From the NCBI GenBank assembly GCA_964524225.1, contig CAZGEW010000027.1, positions 1 through 17,510 on the forward strand: DNA of 17,510 nt, given 5' to 3'. This document shows, piece after piece, positions 7,146 to 15,444 of the stretch. This stretch comes from GCA-2688775 sp964524225 (GTDB lineage Archaea; Nanobdellota; Nanobdellia; Woesearchaeales; GW2011-AR4). A program made the translations under genes and the position numbers. The stretch's first letter is position 1; every line of letters begins with the position of its first letter. The notes beneath the pieces are model-generated. The model saw only the letters and a list, made by a program, of their open reading frames with translations, was not told the origin of the DNA and did no database searches.

Positions 7146-7207
7146 TGATATCTACCAAATGGATAAATCCAAAGTTTTTTAAAACTCATTAATTTTGTTT
7201 TTCTCTA

Positions 7208-7789
7208 ATGTCAATTGAAAATACAGCAATAGTTTCAAAAGATGCTAAAATTGGAAAAAACACAAAAGTTTGGCATCTTGCACAGATTAGAGAGCATGCT
7301 AAAATTGGTGACAATTGTATAATTGGAAAAAATTGCTACATTGACCATCATGTCGAAATAGGTAATAATGTAAAAATACAAAACAATTGCTCAATATACT
7401 ATATGACAATTATAAAAGATGGAGTTTTTATTGGGCCACATGTTATCATAACAAATGACAAAATCCCTAGGGCTACAGATATAAGAGGTAAACTAAAGAC
7501 AGAAAAAGACTGGAGAGCTAAAAAAACAATAGTGAAAGAAGGAGCTTCAATCGGAGCAGGCTCTATAATATTGCCTGGCCTTACAGTTGGCAAATATGCA
7601 ATGATTGGTGCTGGTTCTGTCGTTACCAAGAATGTACCAGATCATAGCTTAGTCTATGGCAACCCAGCTAAGTTAAATGGCTATGTTTGTAAATGCGGCA
7701 ATAAAATAACAAAGATTGAAGAAAGAGGTAATAATTTAATTTTATATTGTGCAATTTGCAAGGAAAAAATAAAAACAAAAAATAAATAA
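7208..7789 (+). CDS. Hexapeptide sugar N-acetyltransferase, WbpD/WlbB-like, with C-terminal zinc ribbon
   Basis: The 193-residue protein is a left-handed beta-helix acyltransferase. Hexapeptide repeats such as AKIGKN, AKIGDN, VEIGNN, ASIGAG and AMIGAG span residues 8-140. ITNDKIPRA (81-89) matches the active-site segment of WbpD-type enzymes with the expected Asn (83). Their known reaction is acetylation of the 3-amino group of UDP-2-acetamido-3-amino sugars. The C terminus carries a small zinc-ribbon-like unit with Cys161, Cys163, Cys181 and Cys184 in a CxCG...CxxC pattern. It is the first gene of the operon and the sugar aminotransferase that would make its substrate begins two bases after its stop. 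No Shine-Dalgarno precedes the ATG. Confidence 0.88.
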   Translation: MSIENTAIVSKDAKIGKNTKVWHLAQIREHAKIGDNCIIGKNCYIDHHVEIGNNVKIQNNCSIYYMTIIKDGVFIGPHVIITNDKIPRATDIRGKLKTEKDWRAKKTIVKEGASIGAGSIILPGLTVGKYAMIGAGSVVTKNVPDHSLVYGNPAKLNGYVCKCGNKITKIEERGNNLILYCAICKEKIKTKNK

Positions 7790-7791
7790 AA

Positions 7792-8889
7792 ATGATACCC
7801 ATTGCTAAACCTTTTGTAGACAATGAAGAAATAAAAGCAGTTTCTGAAGTGTTAAAATCAGGAATGATTGCACAAGATGGTAGAGTTAACAAATTTGAAG
7901 ATAAATTCGCTGAATTTTGTAGTACTAAATATGCAGTAGCATTGAATAGTGGCACTGCAGCATTGCATACTGCTTTAAATGTTGCAGGAATCAAGCAAGA
8001 TGATGAGGTAATAACAACACCATTTACTTTTATAGCAACTGCTAACACAATTTTAATGCAAGGAGCTAAGCCAATCTTTGCTGATATTGATGATGTTACT
8101 TTTAATATTAATCCAGTAGAGATTGACAAAAAAATTACAAAAAAAACAAAAGCAATCGTTACTGTTGATTTATACGGGTATCTTTGTGATTACGATGCAA
8201 TTAATAAAATAGCAAACAAAAACAAATTGATTGTTATTGAAGACGCTTGCCAATCAATCAATGCAGATTACAAAGGCAAAAAAGCTGGAAGTTTTGGCAA
8301 CATAGCAGCATTTTCTTTTTATGCTACAAAAAATATTACTTGTGGTGAAGGTGGTGCTATTACAACAAATAGCAAAAGTTATGCAGACAATGCAAAATTA
8401 TTTAGGCAACATGGCAGATCTAGTATGAGTCAATATGAGTACGTTAGCTTAGGTTATAATTACAGAATGACTGATATAAGCGCATCAATACTTTTAGCAC
8501 AGCTAAAAAAAATTAACTTTATAACAAAAAAAAGAATAGAAAATGCAACTTATTTAAGTAAAGGGCTTAGAAAAATTAAAGGTATAAAAGTTCCAGTTGT
8601 TGAGAATGGCTATAAGCATGTTTTTCACCAGTATACGATAAAAGTTGAAGATGATTTTAAATTAAAAAGAGACGAATTGATAAGATACCTGAACAAAAAT
8701 GACATTGGTTGTGCTGTTTATTATCCAAAACCACTCCACCTGTTTAATCATTTCAAAAAATTCGGTTACAAACTAGGTGACTTCCCAGTTGCAGAGAAAT
8801 TAAGCCAACAAGTTATTTCTTTGCCTATACATCCCAATTTAACGAAGAAAGAATTGGACTGTATAATAGGCGCTTTTAGAATGATATGA
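7792..8889 (+). CDS. DegT/DnrJ/EryC1/StrS sugar aminotransferase, WbpE-like
   Basis: The 365-residue PLP enzyme has the complete family pattern: LNSGTAALHTAL (51-62) for phosphate binding, EDACQS (150-155) with the PLP-contacting Asp151, and SFYATKN (175-181) with the Schiff-base lysine Lys180, followed by GEGGAI. The C-terminal part (HQYTI, AVYYPKPLHL, LPIHPNLTKKELD) is also typical. WbpE-like members transfer an amino group from glutamate to the 3-keto carbon of a UDP-sugar. The neighbouring acetyltransferase and Gfo/Idh/MocA dehydrogenase support a 3-amino product. The stop overlaps the next start as ATGA (8886-8889), indicating translational coupling. Confidence 0.93.
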   Translation: MIPIAKPFVDNEEIKAVSEVLKSGMIAQDGRVNKFEDKFAEFCSTKYAVALNSGTAALHTALNVAGIKQDDEVITTPFTFIATANTILMQGAKPIFADIDDVTFNINPVEIDKKITKKTKAIVTVDLYGYLCDYDAINKIANKNKLIVIEDACQSINADYKGKKAGSFGNIAAFSFYATKNITCGEGGAITTNSKSYADNAKLFRQHGRSSMSQYEYVSLGYNYRMTDISASILLAQLKKINFITKKRIENATYLSKGLRKIKGIKVPVVENGYKHVFHQYTIKVEDDFKLKRDELIRYLNKNDIGCAVYYPKPLHLFNHFKKFGYKLGDFPVAEKLSQQVISLPIHPNLTKKELDCIIGAFRMI

Positions 8890-9626
8890 AGATTGTTGTA
8901 CTTAGTACTTTTGGAAATACGCTCGGCAAAAATATTGCAGATGTTCTGCTTAAACATAATTACGAAATTACACTTGTAATAGAAAAGCCGAATTTTAAAA
9001 CTAGGATAAGACAGATTTTTGGTTATATAAAAACTAGGGGCTTTATAATAACTTCAAAAATAATAGCTAATTTTATTTTATCAAAGGCAGAATCTTTTCG
9101 TAGAATCAATACTAAGAAGTATGTTCATTCAAAAATAAAAAATTATTTTGTTGAGGACTTGAACAGTAAAGAAGATTATAACCTATTAAAAAAATTAAAA
9201 CCAGATCTAATTGTTTTGGGTGGCACAAGGATAATAAAAGGAGATATCCTAAAAATACCTAAAAAGGGCACAATTAATTGTCATCCAGGTTTATTGCCAA
9301 AATTTAGAGGCGTCGACGTAATTTTATGGTCCATTTATAAAAATTATAGCGTAGGGGTGACAGTGCATTATGTAGATGAGCGTATAGACATGGGGGATAT
9401 AATACTGAAAAAGAAGATAAAGATTGACAAATGTAAAAATATCGAAGAAGTAAGAGAAATTGTCCGAAATTCATCATATCAGCTAACTTTAAAAGCAGTG
9501 AGAATGCTGCAAGAAGGAAAAACTCCACGACTAAAGCAAAACAGAAAATACCCTTTGTATACCAAGATGCCAAAAAAACTCTTAAATAAGGTGGAAGCAA
9601 TGATAAAAAATGGTTATAAGAATTAA
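8886..9626 (+). CDS. Formyltransferase-fold protein, probable sugar N-formyltransferase
   Basis: The 246-residue protein resembles the catalytic domain of methionyl-tRNA, GAR and sugar N-formyltransferases. The N-terminal MKIVVLSTFGN starts a Rossmann-like domain. KPDLIVLGGTRIIKGDIL (105-122) and INCHPGLLPKFRGVDVILW (130-148) are followed by GVTVHYVDERIDMGDII (157-173). The expected triad is present: Asn131, His133, Asp168. The protein is shorter than tRNA formyltransferase and lacks its C-terminal domain. It is embedded in an amino-sugar operon between an aminotransferase and a deacetylase, so a nucleotide-activated amino sugar is a more likely substrate than tRNA or a purine precursor. The start overlaps the aminotransferase by 4 bases and the end overlaps the deacetylase by 17 bases. 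Confidence 0.8.
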   Translation: MKIVVLSTFGNTLGKNIADVLLKHNYEITLVIEKPNFKTRIRQIFGYIKTRGFIITSKIIANFILSKAESFRRINTKKYVHSKIKNYFVEDLNSKEDYNLLKKLKPDLIVLGGTRIIKGDILKIPKKGTINCHPGLLPKFRGVDVILWSIYKNYSVGVTVHYVDERIDMGDIILKKKIKIDKCKNIEEVREIVRNSSYQLTLKAVRMLQEGKTPRLKQNRKYPLYTKMPKKLLNKVEAMIKNGYKN

Positions 9627-10890
9627 AATTGATTTCAAAGAAAGATACAATGAATTTAAATACACACTCGAGAACCTATGCATAATCCTTGGCATCAAGC
9701 CAATCTTTACACAAAAGAATTATGATTTATACATAGGCAATAAAATAGACAGAAATTGTAGAATATCTCTAAATAAGGATGATATGCGAAAGATAGAATT
9801 TATGTATTATCTTTTATCAGGTCAGGAAGAAAGAAATACAAAAAAAAGAGATGCTCATGGAAGATTTCAAGCAGCTGACAGTATTCTGACCAAAGAATAT
9901 GATTTAGAAAAACCTTTGTTAAATGACTATATTTTACATTTTAAAAAAATATTTGAAAAAAATTGCATCAAGACGAAACCATTCTGGAAAAATGGGAAAA
10001 AATATGCAGTTTTGCTGACGCATGACGTTGACTATGCCGAGCTGAACATAATACCTGCTGTTTTAAAGCTATTTTTTAGGCTGTTTAATTCTAATAATAG
10101 ACATAAGACTTTAAAGGATATGGGGGATGTTATTACTGGTAAAAATAATTATTGGCATTTTGATGAATATATAGAACTCGAAAAAAACAATGGATTTAGA
10201 TCCACATTTTATTTTGCTGTCAAATCAAATCATTACTTGGTAAATTTAATTAAGAGAGAAAATGAGGTAACATACAATATAAATAAGAAAAAATTCAAAA
10301 GTATAATAAAAAAACTTAATAAGGAAGGATTTGAAATAGGACTGCATGCAAGCTACGATGCGTGGCGAAGTTTATACAATTTTGTCAAAGAAAAAAGTAA
10401 GTTGGAATACATACTAAATGATAAAATAGTCGGCTTAAGACACCATTATTGGCGCCTAAACCCTTACAATCCAGAAGAAACATGGAATTTCCACAGCGAG
10501 GCAGGATTTAAATATGACTGCTCTCTTGCATTTAATGAATACTTAGGGTTTAGGAGGGGATTAGCTTTTCCATTTTATCCCTATGATAGTTCCAAAAAAC
10601 AGAAAATGTATCTAATAGTGTTTTCGACATGCATCATGGATACAATGCTAATTAGAAAAAAAACAACTGTAAATGAAGCTACTAAAAAGTGTTTTAAACT
10701 CATAAAGGGTGTTAAAAAGAAAAACGGATTAATAGTTATTGATTGGCATGATGCAATGTGGAACACCACTTTTTTTGATGATGTAATGATTAAAACATAT
10801 ATTAATATAATAAAATATTTTAAAGGGGATAAAGAAGTTTGGGTCACTACACCGAGAGAATTAGCGGAATGGTGGGGCAGCAGAATTTAA
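9610..10890 (+). CDS. NodB-type polysaccharide deacetylase family protein
   Basis: The 426-residue protein has an N-terminal alpha/beta domain of about 125 residues (including AHGRFQAADSILTKEYDLEKP) of the kind often found before this group of deacetylases. A carbohydrate esterase 4-like domain follows: LTHDVD (136-141) as motif 1 with the metal-binding Asp, GLHASYDAW (244-252) with His246 as motif 2, GLRHHYWRLNP (275-285) as motif 3, FKYDCSL (300-306) and IDWHDAMWN (377-385) with the late histidine. The motif 2 Hx3D arrangement departs from the textbook HS/TxxH. The expected reaction is removal of an N-acetyl group from a sugar. There is no signal peptide, so it should act in the cytoplasm on a nucleotide-linked or lipid-linked intermediate. 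It overlaps the formyltransferase by 17 bases, which may mean the two act in sequence. Confidence 0.82.
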   Translation: MVIRIKIDFKERYNEFKYTLENLCIILGIKPIFTQKNYDLYIGNKIDRNCRISLNKDDMRKIEFMYYLLSGQEERNTKKRDAHGRFQAADSILTKEYDLEKPLLNDYILHFKKIFEKNCIKTKPFWKNGKKYAVLLTHDVDYAELNIIPAVLKLFFRLFNSNNRHKTLKDMGDVITGKNNYWHFDEYIELEKNNGFRSTFYFAVKSNHYLVNLIKRENEVTYNINKKKFKSIIKKLNKEGFEIGLHASYDAWRSLYNFVKEKSKLEYILNDKIVGLRHHYWRLNPYNPEETWNFHSEAGFKYDCSLAFNEYLGFRRGLAFPFYPYDSSKKQKMYLIVFSTCIMDTMLIRKKTTVNEATKKCFKLIKGVKKKNGLIVIDWHDAMWNTTFFDDVMIKTYINIIKYFKGDKEVWVTTPRELAEWWGSRI

Positions 10891-10911
10891 AAAATCAAGA
10901 ATTAAACTGAA

Positions 10912-11910
10912 ATGAACAAGCTTAAAGTTGCAGTCATAGGAGTAGGTGCAATGGGCAAAAGTCACGCAAGAGTTTATTCTAAAATGAAAAATGTTAAATT
11001 AGTAGCAGTTTGTGATTCTAACAAAAATACTGCGAAAAGTATTGCTGAGATGTATAATGCCAATTACTATTTAATTTACATGGACATGTTGAAAAAAGAA
11101 AATTTAGATGCTATATCTGTGTGTGTTCCTACAATATTGCACAAAAAAGTGGCTATAGATGTTATCAGGAGCAATATTAATGTTTTAGTAGAGAAGCCAA
11201 TTGCAATATCTATTCAAGAAGCGCAGGAAATTATTCAGGAAGCTAATAAACATAATGTAAGTTTAATGGTAGGCCATATTGAAAGATTTAATCCTGTTGT
11301 TATTGAATTAAAAAAAAGAATAGAAAAAAATGAATTAGGTAAAATATATAAGGTTCATTGTATAAGACAAAGCCCATTCCCGCAAAGAATTGTTGATGTT
11401 GGTGTTATAGTTGATTTAGCTATACATGAGATTGATACTTTACAATATTTAATTAAATCAAAAATTAAAAGACTTTATGCTGAAACAGCGCAAAGAATTC
11501 ACTCAACACATGAAGATTTGCTTATAGGTACAATAAGATTCGAAAATGGGATATTGGGCGTAATAAATGCAAATTGGTTAACTCCAAAAAAAATTAGAGA
11601 GATTACAATTACAGGAGAAAAAGGGATGTTTGTTGCGAATTATTTAACGCAACAACTTCATTTTTATGAAAATGAATACTTTAGAGATAATAGTGGCTAT
11701 AACAGCAATTTTATAAATATAATTGAAGGTAGGATAAACAAAATAAAAATTAAAAATCAAGAACCGTTAGCGAATGAACTTCAGGCATTTATAACAAGTA
11801 TTCTCAAAAATAATCCACCTCCAATAACAGGCAAAGAAGGATTAGATGCTTTACATATTGCCAAAAAATTTATAGAATCATCAAAAAAAAATAAAGTTGT
11901 GGAATTATGA
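10912..11910 (+). CDS. Gfo/Idh/MocA-family NAD-dependent sugar dehydrogenase, WbpB-like
   Basis: The 332-residue protein has a Rossmann NAD site VIGVGAMGKSHARVY (8-22), the family motif VEKPIAIS (93-100), VGHIERFNP (120-128) and the DLAIHEIDTL segment (168-177), with the Asp/His pair used for catalysis. Related enzymes oxidise C3 of UDP-GlcNAc (in methanogens) or of UDP-GlcNAc uronic acid (WbpB in Pseudomonas), making the 3-keto substrate for the DegT aminotransferase. Both partner enzymes are in this operon. Whether it acts before or after C6 oxidation cannot be read from the sequence. The gene starts 21 bases after the deacetylase stop, and its TGA overlaps the next ATG. Confidence 0.88.
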   Translation: MNKLKVAVIGVGAMGKSHARVYSKMKNVKLVAVCDSNKNTAKSIAEMYNANYYLIYMDMLKKENLDAISVCVPTILHKKVAIDVIRSNINVLVEKPIAISIQEAQEIIQEANKHNVSLMVGHIERFNPVVIELKKRIEKNELGKIYKVHCIRQSPFPQRIVDVGVIVDLAIHEIDTLQYLIKSKIKRLYAETAQRIHSTHEDLLIGTIRFENGILGVINANWLTPKKIREITITGEKGMFVANYLTQQLHFYENEYFRDNSGYNSNFINIIEGRINKIKIKNQEPLANELQAFITSILKNNPPPITGKEGLDALHIAKKFIESSKKNKVVEL

Positions 11911-13085
11911 AAGTTAGTGTCATTGGACTAGGAAAAGCAGGATTGCCTTTAGCTGCAGTGATAGCCGATGCTGGTTTTGATGTTATAGGGGTAGATATCA
12001 ATAAAAACAAAATTACTTTGATAAATAAGGGCATAAATCCTATTAAGGAAGAGCCTGGATTAAGCGAATTGATAAAAAAAGATGGGGGTAAAAAACTAAA
12101 AGCGACTGACGACTCTGTAAAAGCTGCAAAACAAAGCAATGTCCACATTATAATAGTTCCGCTTTTTATAGATAAAAATAAAAGACTGGATTTTTCTGCT
12201 ATAAAAAAAGCTTTGCAAAATGTTGCAAAAGGCCTGAAGAAGAATGATATTGTTATTTTGGAAACCACAGTGCCAGTTAACACAACAGAGACATTAGTTA
12301 AAACCATTCTAGAAAAGAATTCACGACTAAAAGCCGGCAAGGATTTTTATTTGGCCTACAGTCCAGAGAGGATTATGACAGGTTACTCAATTTCTCGCTT
12401 TAAAGAATTTCCAAAATTAATTAGTGGAATAAACAAAATAAGCACAGATAAAGCATTTGATATTTACAAAAAATTTGCAAAGCCAATCAAAGTAAGTAAT
12501 TCAAGAACTGCAGAGCTTGCAAAGATTGCAGAAGGTGTTTATAGAGATGTTAACATTGCATTAGCAAATGAACTATTTAAGGTGGCTGAGCATTACAATA
12601 TTGACTTTTGGGAAATGAAAGAAGCTGCAAAGCATCCATATTGCAATATTTTAGAGCCAGGAAATGTAGGCGGGCATTGCATTCCAGTATACCCATGGTT
12701 TTTAATTAATGCTCTTGATGTACCTTTAATAAGAGTTGCAAGAAAACTTAATGATGATATGATAAATTATTATGCAAAAAAAATTGAAAAAATCGGTGGC
12801 AAAAAAATAGGCATTATTGGTTTAAGTTACAGAGAGGGTGTAAAAGCGCAAGCATACAGCAAATCTATAGATTTGATTAGATTGCTAAAAAGAAAAGGTT
12901 ACGATGTTTATGGTTTAGACATATTGTATTCAAAAGAAGAAATTGAAAAAGAATTCAATGTTAAATATTTAGATGATTTCAAAAAAATGGATGTTATTAT
13001 TTTAATGAACAAAGAGATTCAATACAAAAATAGATTGCAAGAAATAAAAAATAAAGTTATTGATGTAAAGAATGTGTCGAGCTAA
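11907..13085 (+). CDS. wecC: UDP-N-acetyl-D-mannosamine/UDP-GlcNAc 6-dehydrogenase (WecC/WbpA type)
   Basis: The 392-residue protein has an N-terminal NAD-binding motif GLGKAGLP (7-14) with acidic Asp30, YSPERIMTG (151-159), the ELAKIAEGVYRDVNIALANE segment (203-222) with Lys206 and Asn216, and PGNVGGHCIP (251-260) with the catalytic Cys258. This is the full set for UDP-sugar 6-dehydrogenases of the HexNAc subgroup, which oxidise the C6 alcohol to a carboxylate in two NAD-dependent steps. The 2-epimerase gene directly downstream favours UDP-ManNAc as substrate, but UDP-GlcNAc (WbpA-like) cannot be excluded. It overlaps the upstream gene by 4 bases. Confidence 0.92.
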   Translation: MKVSVIGLGKAGLPLAAVIADAGFDVIGVDINKNKITLINKGINPIKEEPGLSELIKKDGGKKLKATDDSVKAAKQSNVHIIIVPLFIDKNKRLDFSAIKKALQNVAKGLKKNDIVILETTVPVNTTETLVKTILEKNSRLKAGKDFYLAYSPERIMTGYSISRFKEFPKLISGINKISTDKAFDIYKKFAKPIKVSNSRTAELAKIAEGVYRDVNIALANELFKVAEHYNIDFWEMKEAAKHPYCNILEPGNVGGHCIPVYPWFLINALDVPLIRVARKLNDDMINYYAKKIEKIGGKKIGIIGLSYREGVKAQAYSKSIDLIRLLKRKGYDVYGLDILYSKEEIEKEFNVKYLDDFKKMDVIILMNKEIQYKNRLQEIKNKVIDVKNVSS

Positions 13086-13086
13086 G

Positions 13087-14157
13087 ATGAAAATTGCTTC
13101 TATTATAGGTGCAAGACCAGAATTTGTTAAAGAAGCTCCTCTCTTTAAAGAGTTAAGGAAAAAGCATAGAGAAATAATTATACATACAGGCCAGCATTAT
13201 GATTACGAGATGTCAAAAAATTTTTTTAAAGACCTCTATATTCCAGAGCCTAATTACAATTTAGGAATTGGCTCTGCAACGCATGGAAAGCAAACAGGAA
13301 TGATGATTATAAAGCTAGAGGAAGTCTTATTAAAAGAAAAGCCTGAATTGGTTATTGTTTCTGGCGATACAAATACAACAATAGCAGGCGCACTTGCTGC
13401 TTCCAAGTTAGGTATCAAATTAGCGCACATTGAGTCTGGCATGAGAAGTTACGATAAAACAATGCCAGAAGAAATAAACAGAGTTGTGACTGATCATATT
13501 TCTGATATTTTATTTTGCTCAACAAAAATAGCTGTTCAAAATTTAAGAAAAGAGGGAATTACAAAAAATGTTTTTAATGTTGGCGATGTGATGATTGATG
13601 CCATAAAAGAAAATATCCTAGTTGCAGAGAAAAAATCTGAGATATTAAAAAGATTTAATCTAAAGAAGAAAAGTTACATTGTTGCAACTATTCATAGAGC
13701 AAATAATACAGACAACAAAAATAATCTAAAGAACATTGTAGAAGCTTTTATCCAATCGAAAGAAACAGTTATTTTTCCAGTTCACCCTCGTACAGAAAAA
13801 TATCTGAAGCTTTATAGCTTAGATAAAAAATTAAAGGGTACAAATGTAGTTGTAACAAACCCATTAGGCTACTTAGATATGTTAATTTTCGAAAAAAATG
13901 CTGAAAAGATATTGACTGATTCTGGCGGAATGCAAAAAGAAGCTTATTTTTTCAGAGTGCCTTGTATTACTTTAAGAGATACAACTGAATGGGTAGAGAC
14001 AGTGAAAGATGGTTGGAATATACTTACTGGAACAAATAAATCAAAAATACTTAATGCAATAAAAATTTTCAATCCAAAAGGAAGACAAAGTGAAGATTAT
14101 GGCAATGGAAATGCAAGTAAGAACATTGTTAACATAATCAATAGCATTAATTTTTAG
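13087..14157 (+). CDS. wecB: UDP-N-acetylglucosamine 2-epimerase (non-hydrolysing), WecB/WbpI type
   Basis: I chose the ATG at 13087, one base after the dehydrogenase stop; an upstream GTG at 13072 would add five residues with no family support. The 356-residue product has GARPEFVKEAPL (8-19), HTGQHYDYEM (33-42), SGDTNTT (92-98), HIESGMRS (114-121), MPEEINR (126-132), TIHRANN (201-207), PVHPRT (231-236), TDSGGMQKEA (277-286) and LRDTTEWVET (296-305). These cover the UDP-binding and catalytic residues of WecB-like epimerases. It interconverts the C2 configuration (UDP-GlcNAc to UDP-ManNAc, or the 2,3-diacetamido uronic acid equivalent as in WbpI). Last gene of the operon, its end overlaps the convergent GT4 gene by 11 bases. 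Confidence 0.93.
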   Translation: MKIASIIGARPEFVKEAPLFKELRKKHREIIIHTGQHYDYEMSKNFFKDLYIPEPNYNLGIGSATHGKQTGMMIIKLEEVLLKEKPELVIVSGDTNTTIAGALAASKLGIKLAHIESGMRSYDKTMPEEINRVVTDHISDILFCSTKIAVQNLRKEGITKNVFNVGDVMIDAIKENILVAEKKSEILKRFNLKKKSYIVATIHRANNTDNKNNLKNIVEAFIQSKETVIFPVHPRTEKYLKLYSLDKKLKGTNVVVTNPLGYLDMLIFEKNAEKILTDSGGMQKEAYFFRVPCITLRDTTEWVETVKDGWNILTGTNKSKILNAIKIFNPKGRQSEDYGNGNASKNIVNIINSINF

Positions 14158-15340
14158 CCAAGTCTAAAAATTTTTTTGCAATTGTATAGTAACTGTAATG
14201 AATTTTGATTGCTTTGATTGAGTTGTTTGCCATTTTTTGCCTTGTATTTTTATCGCTAATTAGCTTATCTAATGCTGATTTCAACTCGTCTTTATTATTT
14301 CGTTCAAACTTAAATCCATTGTTGTAATTTACCAAATGGCTTAACTGCAAATTGACAATAACAATTGGTAGTTTACAAGCCATTGCCTCCATAATACTTA
14401 CGGAGTTATTGCCAGGCCATATACCGATATCAGCTGCTGAAAAATAATCTTTTAATTCGCCCTTTTTTACAAAACCTGTAAAAATAGTTTTATTTTCTAA
14501 TTTAAGTTTTTTAGTTAGAGCTTTTAATTCTTGCGTATAAGCTATGTCGCCACTGCCAACAATCATCAACTTTACATTTTCATTTTTTATATCTGACAAA
14601 GTTTGCAATAAAAGCTCGAGACTTTTTCTTCTTACAATTGTTCCAGAAAAAATTAAAATAACATCAATTTCTTTTATATTAAATTTCTTTCTTATTGACA
14701 TTCTTGCTTTATTATCGAATTTAAAAAAATCTGTATCTACGCCTAAGGGAATAAGTTTAATTTTAATTCGATTTATTTTATGCGTATTTACTAAAAAATC
14801 TTTGGTTTCTTGTGTTACCGCAATTATCTTATCTGCTTTGCTAAGACAATAATCAACAATAAATTTTCTGAATAAAAAATAATCTATAAATCTTAAAATT
14901 TTTTTCCATAAAGGATGATTCGGAATTTTGTGATAAAAATCATGTTGGTCAACAATCAGCTTGTAATTAAATCTATTTTTGTAATATGCTGCTAAAGCTG
15001 ACAATCCTTGTCTGCTTTCATGAGAAAAAACAATGTCTGGCTTAATCTTTTCAAAAACTTGTTTCAATCCCCTAACCAAAACAAAATCAGAGTACTCAAA
15101 GAAATGTTTTAATCTATAAACCTTTATTCCATCAACAATGCTAAAACCAACATTCCTTTTTCTAGAAGCGTTTTTGATACCGGCTTCTTTTAGCGTCGTC
15201 TCTATATTAGGAAAGGGGTACAATAAATCAGAAGCTATAACATAAACATCATGCCCCATTTTCTTGTGATTTTTTGCTAAGTAGTACTCCTGATAACCGA
15301 GCTCAGGTACAAAATACCCCATTAAATGAACGATTTTCAT
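14147..15340 (-). CDS. GT4-family glycosyltransferase
   Basis: The 397-residue protein has the GT-B arrangement. The N-terminal domain starts MKIVHLMGYFVPELGYQEYYLAK and includes KPDIVFSHESRQGLSALAAY. The C-terminal domain has VIPLG-like IPLGVDTDFF, LIFSGTIVRRKSLELLLQ, FTGFVKKGELKDYFSAADIGIWP and SIMEAMACKLPIV. Family members transfer a sugar from a nucleotide donor with retention of configuration. The acceptor is probably a growing lipid-linked glycan. In the usual E-x7-E signature the first Glu is replaced by Gly; the second (in MEAMA) is kept. It converges on the sugar operon and its promoter region carries copy 2 of the 42-bp repeat, so it is probably co-regulated with the operon. A TATA-like element (GGGTATAAAATTT, about 15381-15369) is also close to its ATG. 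Confidence 0.88.
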   Translation of the reverse strand: MKIVHLMGYFVPELGYQEYYLAKNHKKMGHDVYVIASDLLYPFPNIETTLKEAGIKNASRKRNVGFSIVDGIKVYRLKHFFEYSDFVLVRGLKQVFEKIKPDIVFSHESRQGLSALAAYYKNRFNYKLIVDQHDFYHKIPNHPLWKKILRFIDYFLFRKFIVDYCLSKADKIIAVTQETKDFLVNTHKINRIKIKLIPLGVDTDFFKFDNKARMSIRKKFNIKEIDVILIFSGTIVRRKSLELLLQTLSDIKNENVKLMIVGSGDIAYTQELKALTKKLKLENKTIFTGFVKKGELKDYFSAADIGIWPGNNSVSIMEAMACKLPIVIVNLQLSHLVNYNNGFKFERNNKDELKSALDKLISDKNTRQKMANNSIKAIKIHYSYYTIAKKFLDLAKN

Positions 15341-15444
15341 TGTAAAATAAAACGCGATTTCTTTTTTAAATTTTATACCCTATAAGAAGCTTATTTCAGC
15401 TTGGATTAAAAAACCTGTCGATTTATTGCTTGATGCATCAGGTG

